Shown here: positions 27,100-35,782 of the stretch, one piece after another
Layout: each line of letters begins with the position of its first letter
Numbering within the stretch: position 1 is the stretch's first letter
NCBI RefSeq assembly: GCF_049059935.1
Contig: NZ_JBMGQR010000018.1
Location: 1 to 64,000, forward strand
DNA from: JAURVT01 sp049059935
GTDB lineage: Bacteria; Actinomycetota; Actinomycetes; Propionibacteriales; Nocardioidaceae
Length of the DNA: 64,000 nt
Direction of reading: 5' to 3'
Notes under the pieces: model-generated
Told to the model about the DNA's origin: nothing
What the model saw: only the letters and a program-made list of their open reading frames with translations
Databases searched by the model: none
Made by a program: the position numbers and the translations under genes

Positions 27100-27660
27100 T
27101 CAGGGTGCGTCGGGCGTGGCCTCGACCGGCACGCAGATCTGGACGGCCCGGTCGACCTGGATCTGGGCGGGGTACTTCTTGCGCAGCCCGGCGTACCGCG
27201 GCCCCACGATCATCTCGACGTTGTCGCCCTGGGCCTGCGTGGGCTGGACGTAGGTGATCTTGCCCTTGAACTGGCGGGCGACCAGCCGGACTGCGGGGTC
27301 CTCGCGGTCGGCGGTGATCAGGGTGATGTTGTTGGCCGCCTGGATGCCCTCGGGCACGTTGCCCACCTTGCCCGGACGGAAGCCGCGCTGCTGGAGGTTG
27401 ATCAGCGTCCGGTTGGCCAGGCCCGACACCGAGCCGGCGTTGTAGACGGTGACCGTCACCTGGCCGGACGGGAGGTTGCCGCCGGCGGGGATGGTGGCGT
27501 CCTCGCACTGGGCGGTGTCGTCGGTGGTGGCGTCGGCCAGCGACGGCGCGTCGGCGAACAGCAGCCGGAACCCCACGAACGTCCCGACGACGAAGAGGGC
27601 GACGAGCGCGCTCATCGTGATGATGCTGCGGCGCGCGCGGCGGGTGGACTCGCTGGTCAT
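27100..27660 (-). CDS. LytR_C-domain envelope protein
   Basis: 186 aa. One N-terminal transmembrane anchor (about residues 15-35), then an exported LytR C-terminal domain (VTVYNAGSVSGLANRTLINLQQRGF). This domain also ends the LCP protein encoded 2 kb away. It starts inside the stop of the upstream gene (4-bp overlap), so the two are co-translated. Probably a cell-wall accessory; no catalytic residues are seen. Confidence 0.83.
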   Translation of the reverse strand: MTSESTRRARRSIITMSALVALFVVGTFVGFRLLFADAPSLADATTDDTAQCEDATIPAGGNLPSGQVTVTVYNAGSVSGLANRTLINLQQRGFRPGKVGNVPEGIQAANNITLITADREDPAVRLVARQFKGKITYVQPTQAQGDNVEMIVGPRYAGLRKKYPAQIQVDRAVQICVPVEATPDAP

Positions 27661-27965
27661 CGGTGCCGTCCGGTCTCGATCAGGTGGACACGGGCATGGA
27701 GGACGTGCCGCTGCTGCAGCGCGGCACGGAGCGCGCGGTGCAGGCCGTCCTCGAGGTACATGTCGCCCCTGTAGTACACGACGTGGGCGAACAGGTCACC
27801 GAAGTAGGTGGAGTCCTCGTCGAGCAGGGTGGCGAGGTCGAGCTCCTGCTTGGTGGTGATCAGCTCGTCCAGCCGCACCTGCTGCGGCGGCACCTGGGCC
27901 CACTGCGACTGCGAGAGCCCGTGGTCGGGGTACGGCTTGGAGTCCCCGACGCCCTTGAAGATCAC
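27657..27965 (-). CDS. Conserved actinobacterial protein of unknown function (sometimes labelled VapB-like)
   Basis: 102 aa. The sequence opens MIFKGVGDSKPYPDHGLSQSQW and closes with YLEDGLHRALRAALQQRHVLHARV. Relatives are, to my recollection, sometimes annotated as VapB antitoxins, but there is no toxin gene here and the sequence does not look like an AbrB- or RHH-type DNA binder. The DGLHR-A-R-A segment recalls the DGHHR motif of ParB-type folds. GTG start 6 nt after a TACACT -10 box (leaderless). Co-translated with the LytR_C gene. Confidence 0.75.
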   Translation of the reverse strand: MIFKGVGDSKPYPDHGLSQSQWAQVPPQQVRLDELITTKQELDLATLLDEDSTYFGDLFAHVVYYRGDMYLEDGLHRALRAALQQRHVLHARVHLIETGRHR

Positions 27966-28051
27966 GCCGCAAGTGTAGGGGAGCGATCTGTTTCGTCCCC
28001 GACGTCCGACGTAGCCGGGTCGGACGTGGCCGCCCCCTATACCCTGACCGG

Positions 28052-29809
28052 ATGACCAGCGCGAGCGGGCCGCCCGCGGCCGACTCCTCGGCCTCCGCTG
28101 CGGCCGACGCGGCTCGTGTCGCCCGGGCCGAGGCCGAGGCCGCCGTCGCGCGCGCCGAGCAGGCCGAGGCCGCGGCTGCCGCCGCCGCGCAGGCCGAGTC
28201 GGCCGCAGCCCCGCCGGCCGCCGACGACAGCGGGACGGTCGCCGCCGTCCGCGCCGGGTACGCCTTCGACGGCGCCGTCGTCGAGATCGGCGCCCTGGTC
28301 GACGGCGGCGAGCCGCGCGCGGACGTCGGCGTCCGCATCCCGCTGGCGATGATGAACCGTCACGGCCTGGTGGCCGGCGCGACGGGCACGGGCAAGACCA
28401 AGACGCTCCAGGTGCTCGCCGAGCAGGTCGCGGCGCAGGGCGTCCCGGTGTTCGCGGCCGACGTCAAGGGCGACCTGTCGGGCATCGCCGCCGCCGGCAC
28501 GTCCAGCGACAAGCTGCTCGAGCGCACCCGCGGCATCGGCCAGGAGTGGACGCCCACCGCGTCGTCCACCGAGCTGCTCAGCCTCGGCGGCCTCGGCACG
28601 GGCGTGCCGGTGCGCGCCACCGTCTCGGCCTTCGGCCCGCTGCTGCTGAGCAAGGTGCTCGGGCTCAACGACACGCAGGAGTCGAGCCTCGGGCTGGTCT
28701 TCCACTACGCCGACCAGGCCGGCCTGCCGCTGCTCGACCTCGCCGACCTGCGTCAGGTGCTCACCTACCTGGTCAGCGACGAGGGCAAGCCCGAGCTCAA
28801 GGAGCTCGGCGGACTGTCGTCGGCCACGGCCGGCGTCATCCTGCGCGAGCTGGTCACGTTCGCCGACCAGGGCGCCGACGCGTTCTTCGGCGAGCCCGAG
28901 CTCGACACCGCCGACCTCCTCCGTGTGGACGCCGACGGCCGCGGCGTCGTCTCGCTGCTCGAGCTCTCCCACGTCCAGGACAAGCCGGCGCTGTTCTCGA
29001 CCTTCCTGATGTGGTTGCTGGCCGACCTGTACGCCGACCTCCCCGAGGTCGGCGACACCGACAAGCCCAGGCTCGTCTTCTTCTTCGACGAGGCGCACCT
29101 GCTGTTCCGCGACGCGTCCAAGGACTTCCTCGACCAGGTCGCCCAGACCGTCCGGCTGATCCGCTCCAAGGGCGTCGGCATCTTCTTCGTCACGCAGACC
29201 CCCAAGGACGTGCCCTCCGAGGTGCTCGCCCAGCTCGGATCCCGCCTGCAGCACCAGCTGCGCGCCCACACTCCTGAGGACGCCAAGTCGTTGAAGGCCA
29301 CCGTCTCGACCTACCCCACCTCGGAGTACGACCTCGCCGAGGTGCTCACCGCGCTGCCCACCGGTGAGGCGGTGGTGACCGTGATGAGCGACCGCGGTGC
29401 GCCGACGCCCGTCGCCTGGACGCGCCTGCGCGCGCCGCAGGGGTCGATGGACCCGCTGCCCGCGGCCGACGTCGAGGCGCTCGTCGCCGCGTCCCCGCTG
29501 ACGCCCAGGTACGGGCAGGCCGTCGACCGCGAGTCCGCGCGCGAGATGCTCCTCGCCCGGCTCGAGGCCGGGGCCGAGGCCGCCGCCGCCGAGAAGCGCG
29601 CCGAGGCCGACGCATCCGACGCCGCGAGGGCCGACGACCGCACCGACCGGCTCCGCCGCGAGGCCGAGCGGGCCACGCGTGGCAGCGGCTCGCGTCCGCG
29701 GCGCACGTCCACCCGCCAGACCCCCGCCGAGAAGATGCTGGGCGAGGCGGGCCGGACGCTCGCGCGCGAGATCGTCCGCGGCATCTTCCGCACGGGCCGC
29801 CGCCGGTGA
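28052..29809 (+). CDS. HerA-like ATPase, DUF853/YjgR type
   Basis: 585 aa. An Ala/Glu-rich, probably coiled-coil N-terminus (about residues 15-55) precedes a HerA/FtsK-type ATPase core: Walker A GATGTGKTKT (about 109-118), ADVKGDLSG, and Walker B LVFFFDEAHLLF (about 345-356). A charged C-terminal tail ends in Arg residues. The partner and the substrate (DNA or other) are unknown. A -10 TACCCT lies 6 nt before the ATG (leaderless). Its stop overlaps the LCP gene start by 4 bp. Confidence 0.87.
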   Translation: MTSASGPPAADSSASAAADAARVARAEAEAAVARAEQAEAAAAAAAQAESAAAPPAADDSGTVAAVRAGYAFDGAVVEIGALVDGGEPRADVGVRIPLAMMNRHGLVAGATGTGKTKTLQVLAEQVAAQGVPVFAADVKGDLSGIAAAGTSSDKLLERTRGIGQEWTPTASSTELLSLGGLGTGVPVRATVSAFGPLLLSKVLGLNDTQESSLGLVFHYADQAGLPLLDLADLRQVLTYLVSDEGKPELKELGGLSSATAGVILRELVTFADQGADAFFGEPELDTADLLRVDADGRGVVSLLELSHVQDKPALFSTFLMWLLADLYADLPEVGDTDKPRLVFFFDEAHLLFRDASKDFLDQVAQTVRLIRSKGVGIFFVTQTPKDVPSEVLAQLGSRLQHQLRAHTPEDAKSLKATVSTYPTSEYDLAEVLTALPTGEAVVTVMSDRGAPTPVAWTRLRAPQGSMDPLPAADVEALVAASPLTPRYGQAVDRESAREMLLARLEAGAEAAAAEKRAEADASDAARADDRTDRLRREAERATRGSGSRPRRTSTRQTPAEKMLGEAGRTLAREIVRGIFRTGRRR

Positions 29810-31257
29810 GCGCGCGCAAGGGACCGGGCCGCCTCGCCCGCACGTGGCAGCGCTGGCGCGGCGTCGCCCGCTGGAAGCGCTGGGCGCTCACCACGCTGGT
29901 CGGCGTCCTCGTCGTCGTGCTGGGCACCGGTGCCGGCCTGTACCTGCGCTTCAACGCCAACCTCGACGTCACCGACATCAACAGCGACGACATGGGCGAC
30001 CGTCCCACCGTCGTCGCCGGTCCGCAGCAGCCGATCACGGTGCTCGTCATCGGCTCCGACACCCGCAAGGACGTCTCCGGCCGCTACGGCGCCGACGACG
30101 GCACCAAGCGCAGCGACGCGCTGATGATGGTGCACGTCTCGGGCGACCGGAAGCGCATCGACGCCGTGCAGATCCCGCGCGACACCATGATCGAGCGCCC
30201 CGCCTGCCGCGACACCGACGGCAAGCGGCTCGCCGCGGCGCGTGAGCAGATCAACGGCGTGCTCGACTACGGCGCACCGTGCCTGGTCAAGACCGTGGAG
30301 TCGCTCACCGACAACCGCATCGACCACTACATCGAGATCGACTTCCGCGGGTTCGCCCGGATGATCAACGCGCTCGGCGGCCTGCCGATCTGCCTGGACC
30401 AGGCGATGGTCGACCCCCGCGCCGACCTCGACCTGCCGGCGGGCGAGCAGGAGCTGACCGGCCGCGAGGCCCTCGCGCTGGCCCGCACCCGGCACGCCGT
30501 CGGCGACGGCAGCGACATCGGCCGTCTCGCGCACCAGCAGGTCGTCATGTCGGCGGTCGTGCAGCGCGCGCAGAGCTCGGCGGTGCTCACCCGCCCCGAC
30601 CGGCTCGTCCGCTTCGTCGACGCGGTGACGTCGTCGCTCACCGTCGACGAGGGCCTCGACAGCGTCGCCTCGCTGGCGGGCCTGGCGCGCGAGGTCGCCG
30701 AGGTGCCGAGCAAGGACATCACCTTCGCCACCATGCCGTGGGCCGAGGACCCCTACGACGTCAACCGCGTGGTGCCCGCCTCGGGTGCCGAGCCCCTGTT
30801 CGCCAAGCTGGCCTCCGACCTGCCCATCGACGGCAGCGACGAGCCGTCGGCGACGCCGACCGCAGAGGAGACGGCGCTGCCGTCCACCCCGGTCACCGTG
30901 CTCAACGCCGGCGGCGTCGGCGGGTCGGCGACGTCGCTCGCCAACAAGCTGCGCACGGCCGACGTGGAGGTCGGCGAGATCGGCAACGCCGAGCGCGTCG
31001 AGACCACGACGATCCAGCACCCCGACACCAAGGCCGGCCTGCGCGACGCGAAGCGCACCGCCGCGCTGCTCGGGCTGGACGACTCGCAGGTCGAGGTCGC
31101 CGACGTCACCGCCGTCACCATCCTCGTGGGCGCCGACAGCCGCACGGACCCCCTCACCGTCGAGGGCGGCGACCCGAGCGCGTCGGCCTCGCCGTCCGAG
31201 GACGCCGACGCCCCGCCGCTGCAGTCGAGCAAGGCCTCGCAGAAGGCCTGCTCGTGA
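29806..31257 (+). CDS. LytR-CpsA-Psr (LCP) family protein with LytR_C tail
   Basis: 483 aa. A basic N-terminus, one transmembrane helix (about 28-45), then the LCP domain (ITVLVIGSDTR, KRSDALMMVHV, AVQIPRDTMIE, INGVLDYGAPCLVKTVE, DNRIDHYIEIDF), which transfers phosphate-linked polymers onto peptidoglycan outside the membrane. A LytR_C domain (about 360-450) and an acidic Ser-rich end follow. GTG start coupled to the HerA-like gene. Confidence 0.9.
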   Translation: MSARKGPGRLARTWQRWRGVARWKRWALTTLVGVLVVVLGTGAGLYLRFNANLDVTDINSDDMGDRPTVVAGPQQPITVLVIGSDTRKDVSGRYGADDGTKRSDALMMVHVSGDRKRIDAVQIPRDTMIERPACRDTDGKRLAAAREQINGVLDYGAPCLVKTVESLTDNRIDHYIEIDFRGFARMINALGGLPICLDQAMVDPRADLDLPAGEQELTGREALALARTRHAVGDGSDIGRLAHQQVVMSAVVQRAQSSAVLTRPDRLVRFVDAVTSSLTVDEGLDSVASLAGLAREVAEVPSKDITFATMPWAEDPYDVNRVVPASGAEPLFAKLASDLPIDGSDEPSATPTAEETALPSTPVTVLNAGGVGGSATSLANKLRTADVEVGEIGNAERVETTTIQHPDTKAGLRDAKRTAALLGLDDSQVEVADVTAVTILVGADSRTDPLTVEGGDPSASASPSEDADAPPLQSSKASQKACS

Positions 31258-31279
31258 CCTCCTCGTCTACCATCGACGC

Positions 31280-31942
31280 ATGAGCACCACCGAGACCGAC
31301 GTGCGTCCCTCCGACGGCGACGACGGGTTCGACGACGACCTCGAGCTCGAGCACGACACCCGGGAGCGTCGGGTCTCCGACCGGACGCTGGGCGTGCTGC
31401 TCGTCGTCCTCGGCGGTGTCGCGCTCGCCGCGGCCAGCGTGCTCACCTACGACAAGTTCAAGATCACCGAGAACCCGCAGGCCGCGCTCAGCTGCGACTT
31501 CAACCCGTTCGTCAGCTGTGGCGGCGTCATGACGCAGCCGCAGGCCGAGGTGTTCGGCTTCCCGAACTCCTTCATGGGCATGATCGGCTTCGCCGTCGTC
31601 GTGACGATCGGCATGGTGCTGCTCGGCGGGAGCCGCCTCGCGGGCTGGGTGTGGGGCGGCCTGCAGGTAGGCGTCGTGCTCGGCATGGCGTTCATCGTCT
31701 GGCTGATGACGCAGAGCATCTTCGCCATCGGGGCGCTGTGCCCCTACTGCATGGTCGTGTGGGCGATGATGATCCCGATCTTCTGGTACGTCACCCGTCG
31801 CAACCTGGTCGCCGTCAGCGGCGGCCGTCCCGGTGCGGCCGCCCGCGTGGTCGTCGACTACCACGTGCTGCTGGTGTTCGTGTCCTACGTGGTCGTCATC
31901 GGCACCATCCTCGCCGTCTTCGGCGACAAGCTCTGGGCCTGA
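31280..31942 (+). CDS. Vitamin K epoxide reductase (VKOR)-family thiol oxidase
   Basis: 220 aa, acidic cytosolic N-terminus then about five helices. Catalytic cysteines are the loop pair in LSCDFNPFVSCGG (about residues 73-81) and the CPYC centre (about 153-156). VKOR homologues re-oxidise secreted DsbA-type enzymes using quinone. No secreted DsbA is seen nearby; the DsbA-like protein at 11286 lacks a signal peptide. A TACCAT -10 box is 6 nt before the ATG (leaderless). Confidence 0.9.
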   Translation: MSTTETDVRPSDGDDGFDDDLELEHDTRERRVSDRTLGVLLVVLGGVALAAASVLTYDKFKITENPQAALSCDFNPFVSCGGVMTQPQAEVFGFPNSFMGMIGFAVVVTIGMVLLGGSRLAGWVWGGLQVGVVLGMAFIVWLMTQSIFAIGALCPYCMVVWAMMIPIFWYVTRRNLVAVSGGRPGAAARVVVDYHVLLVFVSYVVVIGTILAVFGDKLWA

Positions 31943-31943
31943 C

Positions 31944-32040
31944 CCCCGGCTCCCAGCCGGGGAGCTGATCCGGGGGCTTCGGCGGCACCGATCCGCCCGG
32001 AGTGCTGCGGAGAGCCGAGCGACTCCGAGCGGATCGGTGC
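31944..32040. terminator. Two successive hairpins between VKOR and PIG-L genes
   Basis: First, CCCCGGCT/AGCCGGGG (31944-31962) directly after VKOR. Second, a 12-bp pair GCACCGATCCGC (31985) and GCGGATCGGTGC (32029) with an inner CGGAGT/ACTCCG stem. The genes on either side are convergent, so these should stop transcription from both. Confidence 0.7.
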
Positions 32041-32129
32041 TGACGAACCGACGGATCAGCGCCGTCGTGCGAGAACCTCCGTCGAGCGACCGCAGGGCAG
32101 GAGGCGGACCACCGGCCCCTCGCGCGCAC

Positions 32130-34943
32130 TCACCGCACCCGCACCGCCGAGCTCGTCGACCCACCGGCCTCGGCCGCGTACCCGAGCAGCACGCGGACGG
32201 CGCCCGGCGCCTCGAACCTGACGGTGCTGCGACCACGGAAGAGCTCGACTGTGCGCTGGCCGACGACCTTCCCGTCGGCGTCGACGGCGGACAGGTGCGC
32301 CCGGCCCGGGCCGAGCACGCGGACCGACGCGGCGACGTCGTCCCCGCGCAGGCGGGCGGACCGCAGGCGCGCCGAGCGGTTCTCGCGCGCCGCGGGCAGC
32401 CCGGCGAGCGCGACGCCCGTCCGGACGGCCTGCTCGATCGACTGCGGGGAGTCGAGGCTGTCCAGGGCCGGGAAGTTCAGCTCCGGCTCACGGGTCTCCA
32501 CCTGCGGCGGTGCGTCGCCGCCGACCGCGACCCGGCCCCAGCGGTACGGGTCGCCCTGGACGCCGCCCCAGGTGGACCACCCGATCCGGGTCTGCCCGGT
32601 CTTGTCCTGGGTGTCGGAGTCGTAGACGAACATGTTCATCGCCATCTGCTCGGGGTCGACCGTCCCCGGCAGCGCCGAGAACGGGATCTTCGCCTCGATC
32701 ACGTAGCCGGTGTAGGGCTCGCTGACCTTGGACACGGCCTCGAACCCCGGAGCGGTGCCGCCGTCGCCCTCGGCGGGCGTGCCCGTGCCGTCGACCTGCG
32801 GGAACTGCCCGATCGGTCCCTGCCGGTTGTCGGCGTCGCGCGAGGCGCAGGCGACACCCTCGGTGGTCGTGGGGAGCACGGCGGCCTTGAAGGTCGTGGA
32901 CGTGTTCTCCGAGCGGCCCGTCGGGTCGATGGCGATCTCGACGGAGTCGACCCGCCAGTGGCGCTTGCAGTCCTCGGCCGACAGCACCGTGCCGAGCGTG
33001 TCGTCGGTGACCTCGGCGGCGACGTACAGCGCGTCACCGCTGCGGGTGATCCAGCCGGTGGCCGAGCAGTCGGCCGCGCTGGTGCACGCGTCGCCCTCCC
33101 AGCGTCGCGACAGGTCGATCTTCGCGGCGTACTCGCCCTCGCCGACCGTGCCGTCGAGCGTGGGCGCCGCCGTCTGGTCGGCCTGCGCGGTCGGCACGAG
33201 CTCCAGCGCGGGCGTGCTGGTGGACGAGCCGGTGCTGCTGGTGGTCGTGATCGTGTAGGCGTAGTCGCCGGCCGCGCCGCCCTGGTTGGACGTCGGCAGG
33301 TCCGGGTCCTCGACGCTCACCTCGAAGTCGACGCGTCTGGTCTCGCCCGGTGCGAGGCCCTCGTAGCGACGTGACGTCGCGTCGGCGGTGAAGCCGTCGG
33401 GCAGGTCGAGCGTCACGGTCCCCGACTCGGCCGACCCGCCGTTGTTGCGGACGTCGACGCCCACGGTGCGACCGCAGCACGACGGGCACGAGCACCCGCC
33501 GCCGCTGCTGCCGCCCTGGGGGAGCGTCAGGACGCGGGTGACGCGGCCGGCCAGCTGTGGCAGGCCGTTGTCGGCGGCCCAGGTGTCGTACTCCGAGACC
33601 TGCGGCAGCGCCTGCTGCTTGCCGTCGGCGGCGCCGACGACCTCGAGCTGCTGGCTGTTGTGGCCCGACCGCCTGCCGGACGTGACGTCGACGCCGACGA
33701 GCGCCCGCTTGCCGGTGGTCGCGTCGTCGGCGGCCGTGACGGTCAGGGTGCGGGTGACGGTGCGGCCGGCCCTGACGGTGCCCATCCGCACGGTGCTCGG
33801 ACCCTGCCATCCCTGCGGCAGGGTGACGGCGGCGCGGACGTCGCGCAGCGTGGTGCGGCGCGGTGCGGTGAGCTGGACCTTCACCGTGGTCGAGCCGCCG
33901 GGCACGACCTCGAAGTCGGACGTGGTCACGGCAAGACCGGTGCCGAGCGGGAGTCCTCCGGGCGCCTGGCGGACCGCGCCCTGCAGCATCGTGTCGGACG
34001 GCGCCGCGTCGGGCGACATGTCGCCGCGCGTGAACGGCACCCGCGACTCGACCTGGAGCATGTAGTCGCAGCCGAGGCCGGCCGGGTCGGCCGAGACGTC
34101 GGGGAACCCGCTCCAGCCCTGCGAGGCGTACTCGCGCTGCGCCTCGCGCTCGATCTGCGCCCAGGTCTGGCCCGAGCGTGCCCGACGTCCGGACCAGACG
34201 CCGTAGACGTCGTCGGTGGGGTCGGCGGCCTTGAACGTCGTGGTGCACGACGCCCCGTTGGCGCCCGGGGTGCCGGCTGCCGAGTTGGACAGCAGCTTGG
34301 ACGGTGCGAAGGGCTCGAGGCCCTCCTTGGTGATCTGCTCGGGGAAGACCTTCGGGTCGCCCGCCACCTGGTACGCCTGGGCGGCCAGCCGCGCCGCGAG
34401 CTGGTGGCCCCCGTGGTTGCCGGGCGAGGGCGCCGGGTTCATCGTCGCGACCAGCTCGGGACGCGTCGAGCGGATGACGCGGACCAGGCGGGCCAGCGTC
34501 TCCTTCTCGTCCCAGGCCTGCTGGTGCAGCGGCGCGCTGACCGAGTAGTAGAAGTCGACCTTGTCGAGGTTGTAGACGTCGGTGACGCCGGCCTCGGCGA
34601 CCGCGCCGCGCTCCTCACGCTCGCGGATCAGGCCGAGGTCGGGGCCCTCCTCGGGGCCGACCGCGTTGCCGCCGCCCTCGCCCCGGGTGATCGTCACGAC
34701 GCCGGTCTTCGCGCCGAAGCGCTCGCGCCACTCGCCGAACATCGAGAGCCGGCCGGCCTCGTCGTCGGGATGGGCGCCGACGTACAGCACGTCGAGGTCG
34801 GCCTTGGGCACCTTCGCGGCCTTGCCCCACCCGCTGGACGGGGCGCTCGCGGCGGACGCCGCCTGCACGGGCGCCGCGAGCAGCCCCGCCGACAGCAGCA
34901 GTGAACCGAGGACGGCGACGGTCCTCCTGGACGGTGATCTCAT
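32130..34943 (-). CDS. Secreted multidomain PIG-L family deacetylase
   Basis: 937 aa. A signal peptide (about residues 8-34) has GGAGGAG 8 nt upstream of the ATG. The PIG-L (LmbE) domain follows: AHPDDE at 57-62 and GNHGGHQLAAR at about 169 are the zinc ligands, as in N-acetylglucosaminyl deacetylases. After about residue 330 come NEW3-like beta domains (VVPGGSTTVKVQLTAP), a cysteine cluster near 482 (CSCPSCC), another beta domain, and a CBM9-like sugar-binding domain (about 600-830, LDGTVGEGEYAAKIDLS). It probably removes acetyl groups from an extracellular glycan. Last gene of the sugar operon, 32 bp after the permease. Confidence 0.85.
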   Translation of the reverse strand: MRSPSRRTVAVLGSLLLSAGLLAAPVQAASAASAPSSGWGKAAKVPKADLDVLYVGAHPDDEAGRLSMFGEWRERFGAKTGVVTITRGEGGGNAVGPEEGPDLGLIREREERGAVAEAGVTDVYNLDKVDFYYSVSAPLHQQAWDEKETLARLVRVIRSTRPELVATMNPAPSPGNHGGHQLAARLAAQAYQVAGDPKVFPEQITKEGLEPFAPSKLLSNSAAGTPGANGASCTTTFKAADPTDDVYGVWSGRRARSGQTWAQIEREAQREYASQGWSGFPDVSADPAGLGCDYMLQVESRVPFTRGDMSPDAAPSDTMLQGAVRQAPGGLPLGTGLAVTTSDFEVVPGGSTTVKVQLTAPRRTTLRDVRAAVTLPQGWQGPSTVRMGTVRAGRTVTRTLTVTAADDATTGKRALVGVDVTSGRRSGHNSQQLEVVGAADGKQQALPQVSEYDTWAADNGLPQLAGRVTRVLTLPQGGSSGGGCSCPSCCGRTVGVDVRNNGGSAESGTVTLDLPDGFTADATSRRYEGLAPGETRRVDFEVSVEDPDLPTSNQGGAAGDYAYTITTTSSTGSSTSTPALELVPTAQADQTAAPTLDGTVGEGEYAAKIDLSRRWEGDACTSAADCSATGWITRSGDALYVAAEVTDDTLGTVLSAEDCKRHWRVDSVEIAIDPTGRSENTSTTFKAAVLPTTTEGVACASRDADNRQGPIGQFPQVDGTGTPAEGDGGTAPGFEAVSKVSEPYTGYVIEAKIPFSALPGTVDPEQMAMNMFVYDSDTQDKTGQTRIGWSTWGGVQGDPYRWGRVAVGGDAPPQVETREPELNFPALDSLDSPQSIEQAVRTGVALAGLPAARENRSARLRSARLRGDDVAASVRVLGPGRAHLSAVDADGKVVGQRTVELFRGRSTVRFEAPGAVRVLLGYAAEAGGSTSSAVRVR

Positions 34944-34975
34944 CTCGTGCTCCTCCGACGTGCGGCTGGTAGGGC

Positions 34976-35782
34976 TCAGCCCTTCACCGACCCCTCGACC
35001 ATGCCGCGGATGAAGTGACGCTGGGCGAACAGGTAGAAGACGACGACGGGCAGCGCGACGAGGACGGCGCCGGCCGCGAGCAGTGAGGTGCCGGCCGTGT
35101 ACTGGCCCTTGAAGAACGCGAGTCCCAGGGGCGCGGTGCGCAGGCCCTCGTCGGTGATCATCACCAGTGGCAGCAGGAACTCGTTCCAGGTCCACATGAA
35201 GAACAGGACCATCATCGTGAGCACGGCCGGACGCCCCATGGGGAGCAGCACCGACCAGAAGACGCGCACGTGGCCGGCGCCGTCGAGACGTGCCGCCTCG
35301 ACCACCTCGCGCGACGTGCTGCGGAAGTACGCCCGCATCCAGAACGTGCCGAACGCGAGCGACTGCGCCACCTGCGGGAAGATCAGCGACACGTAGGTGT
35401 TGTCGAGGTCGAGCCCGCGCAGGTCGTAGTAGAGCGGGACGACGATGGCCTCGCTCGGCACCATCAGGCCGAGCAGCAGCAGGTAGAACAGCACCGTCGA
35501 GCCCCGGAACCTCATGGTGCCGAAGGCGTAGCCCGCCATCGACGACAGCAGCGTCGCGATCACCACCACGCTGACCGAGACGACCACGCTGCTGCGCAGG
35601 TAGGTGCCGAACCGGCCCTCGCGCCAGGCGGTGGCGAAGTTGCCGAGGTCGATGCCGCCCGCGGCGCCGATGGCGTCGGGCTGCACCGCCGTGGCGAGGA
35701 TGAGCCCGAGCGGGTAGAGCGCGAACGCCGCGGCGGCGACCAGCACGACGTAGGTGAGCGACCGCTCGAGCCGGCCGGTCAT
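34976..35782 (-). CDS. Carbohydrate ABC transporter permease (MalG type)
   Basis: 268 aa, six hydrophobic helices. The EAA loop (EVVEAARLDGAGHVRVFWSVLLPMGRPA), which docks on the ATPase, is intact. The start overlaps the stop of the MalF-type partner by 4 bp. It forms the inner-membrane channel with that partner. No ATPase gene is in the locus, so a shared MsiK-type ATPase is assumed. Confidence 0.92.
   Translation of the reverse strand: MTGRLERSLTYVVLVAAAAFALYPLGLILATAVQPDAIGAAGGIDLGNFATAWREGRFGTYLRSSVVVSVSVVVIATLLSSMAGYAFGTMRFRGSTVLFYLLLLGLMVPSEAIVVPLYYDLRGLDLDNTYVSLIFPQVAQSLAFGTFWMRAYFRSTSREVVEAARLDGAGHVRVFWSVLLPMGRPAVLTMMVLFFMWTWNEFLLPLVMITDEGLRTAPLGLAFFKGQYTAGTSLLAAGAVLVALPVVVFYLFAQRHFIRGMVEGSVKG

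Noticed and set aside
27657..27965. A type II toxin-antitoxin system (VapB label)
   Set aside because: There is no PIN or other toxin gene next to it. The neighbour is an exported LytR_C protein, and the sequence lacks an antitoxin DNA-binding motif.
32130..34943. Mycothiol deacetylase MshB
   Set aside because: The PIG-L domain is exported and followed by about 600 residues of carbohydrate-binding and beta domains. MshB is a small cytosolic enzyme, and no other mycothiol gene is nearby.
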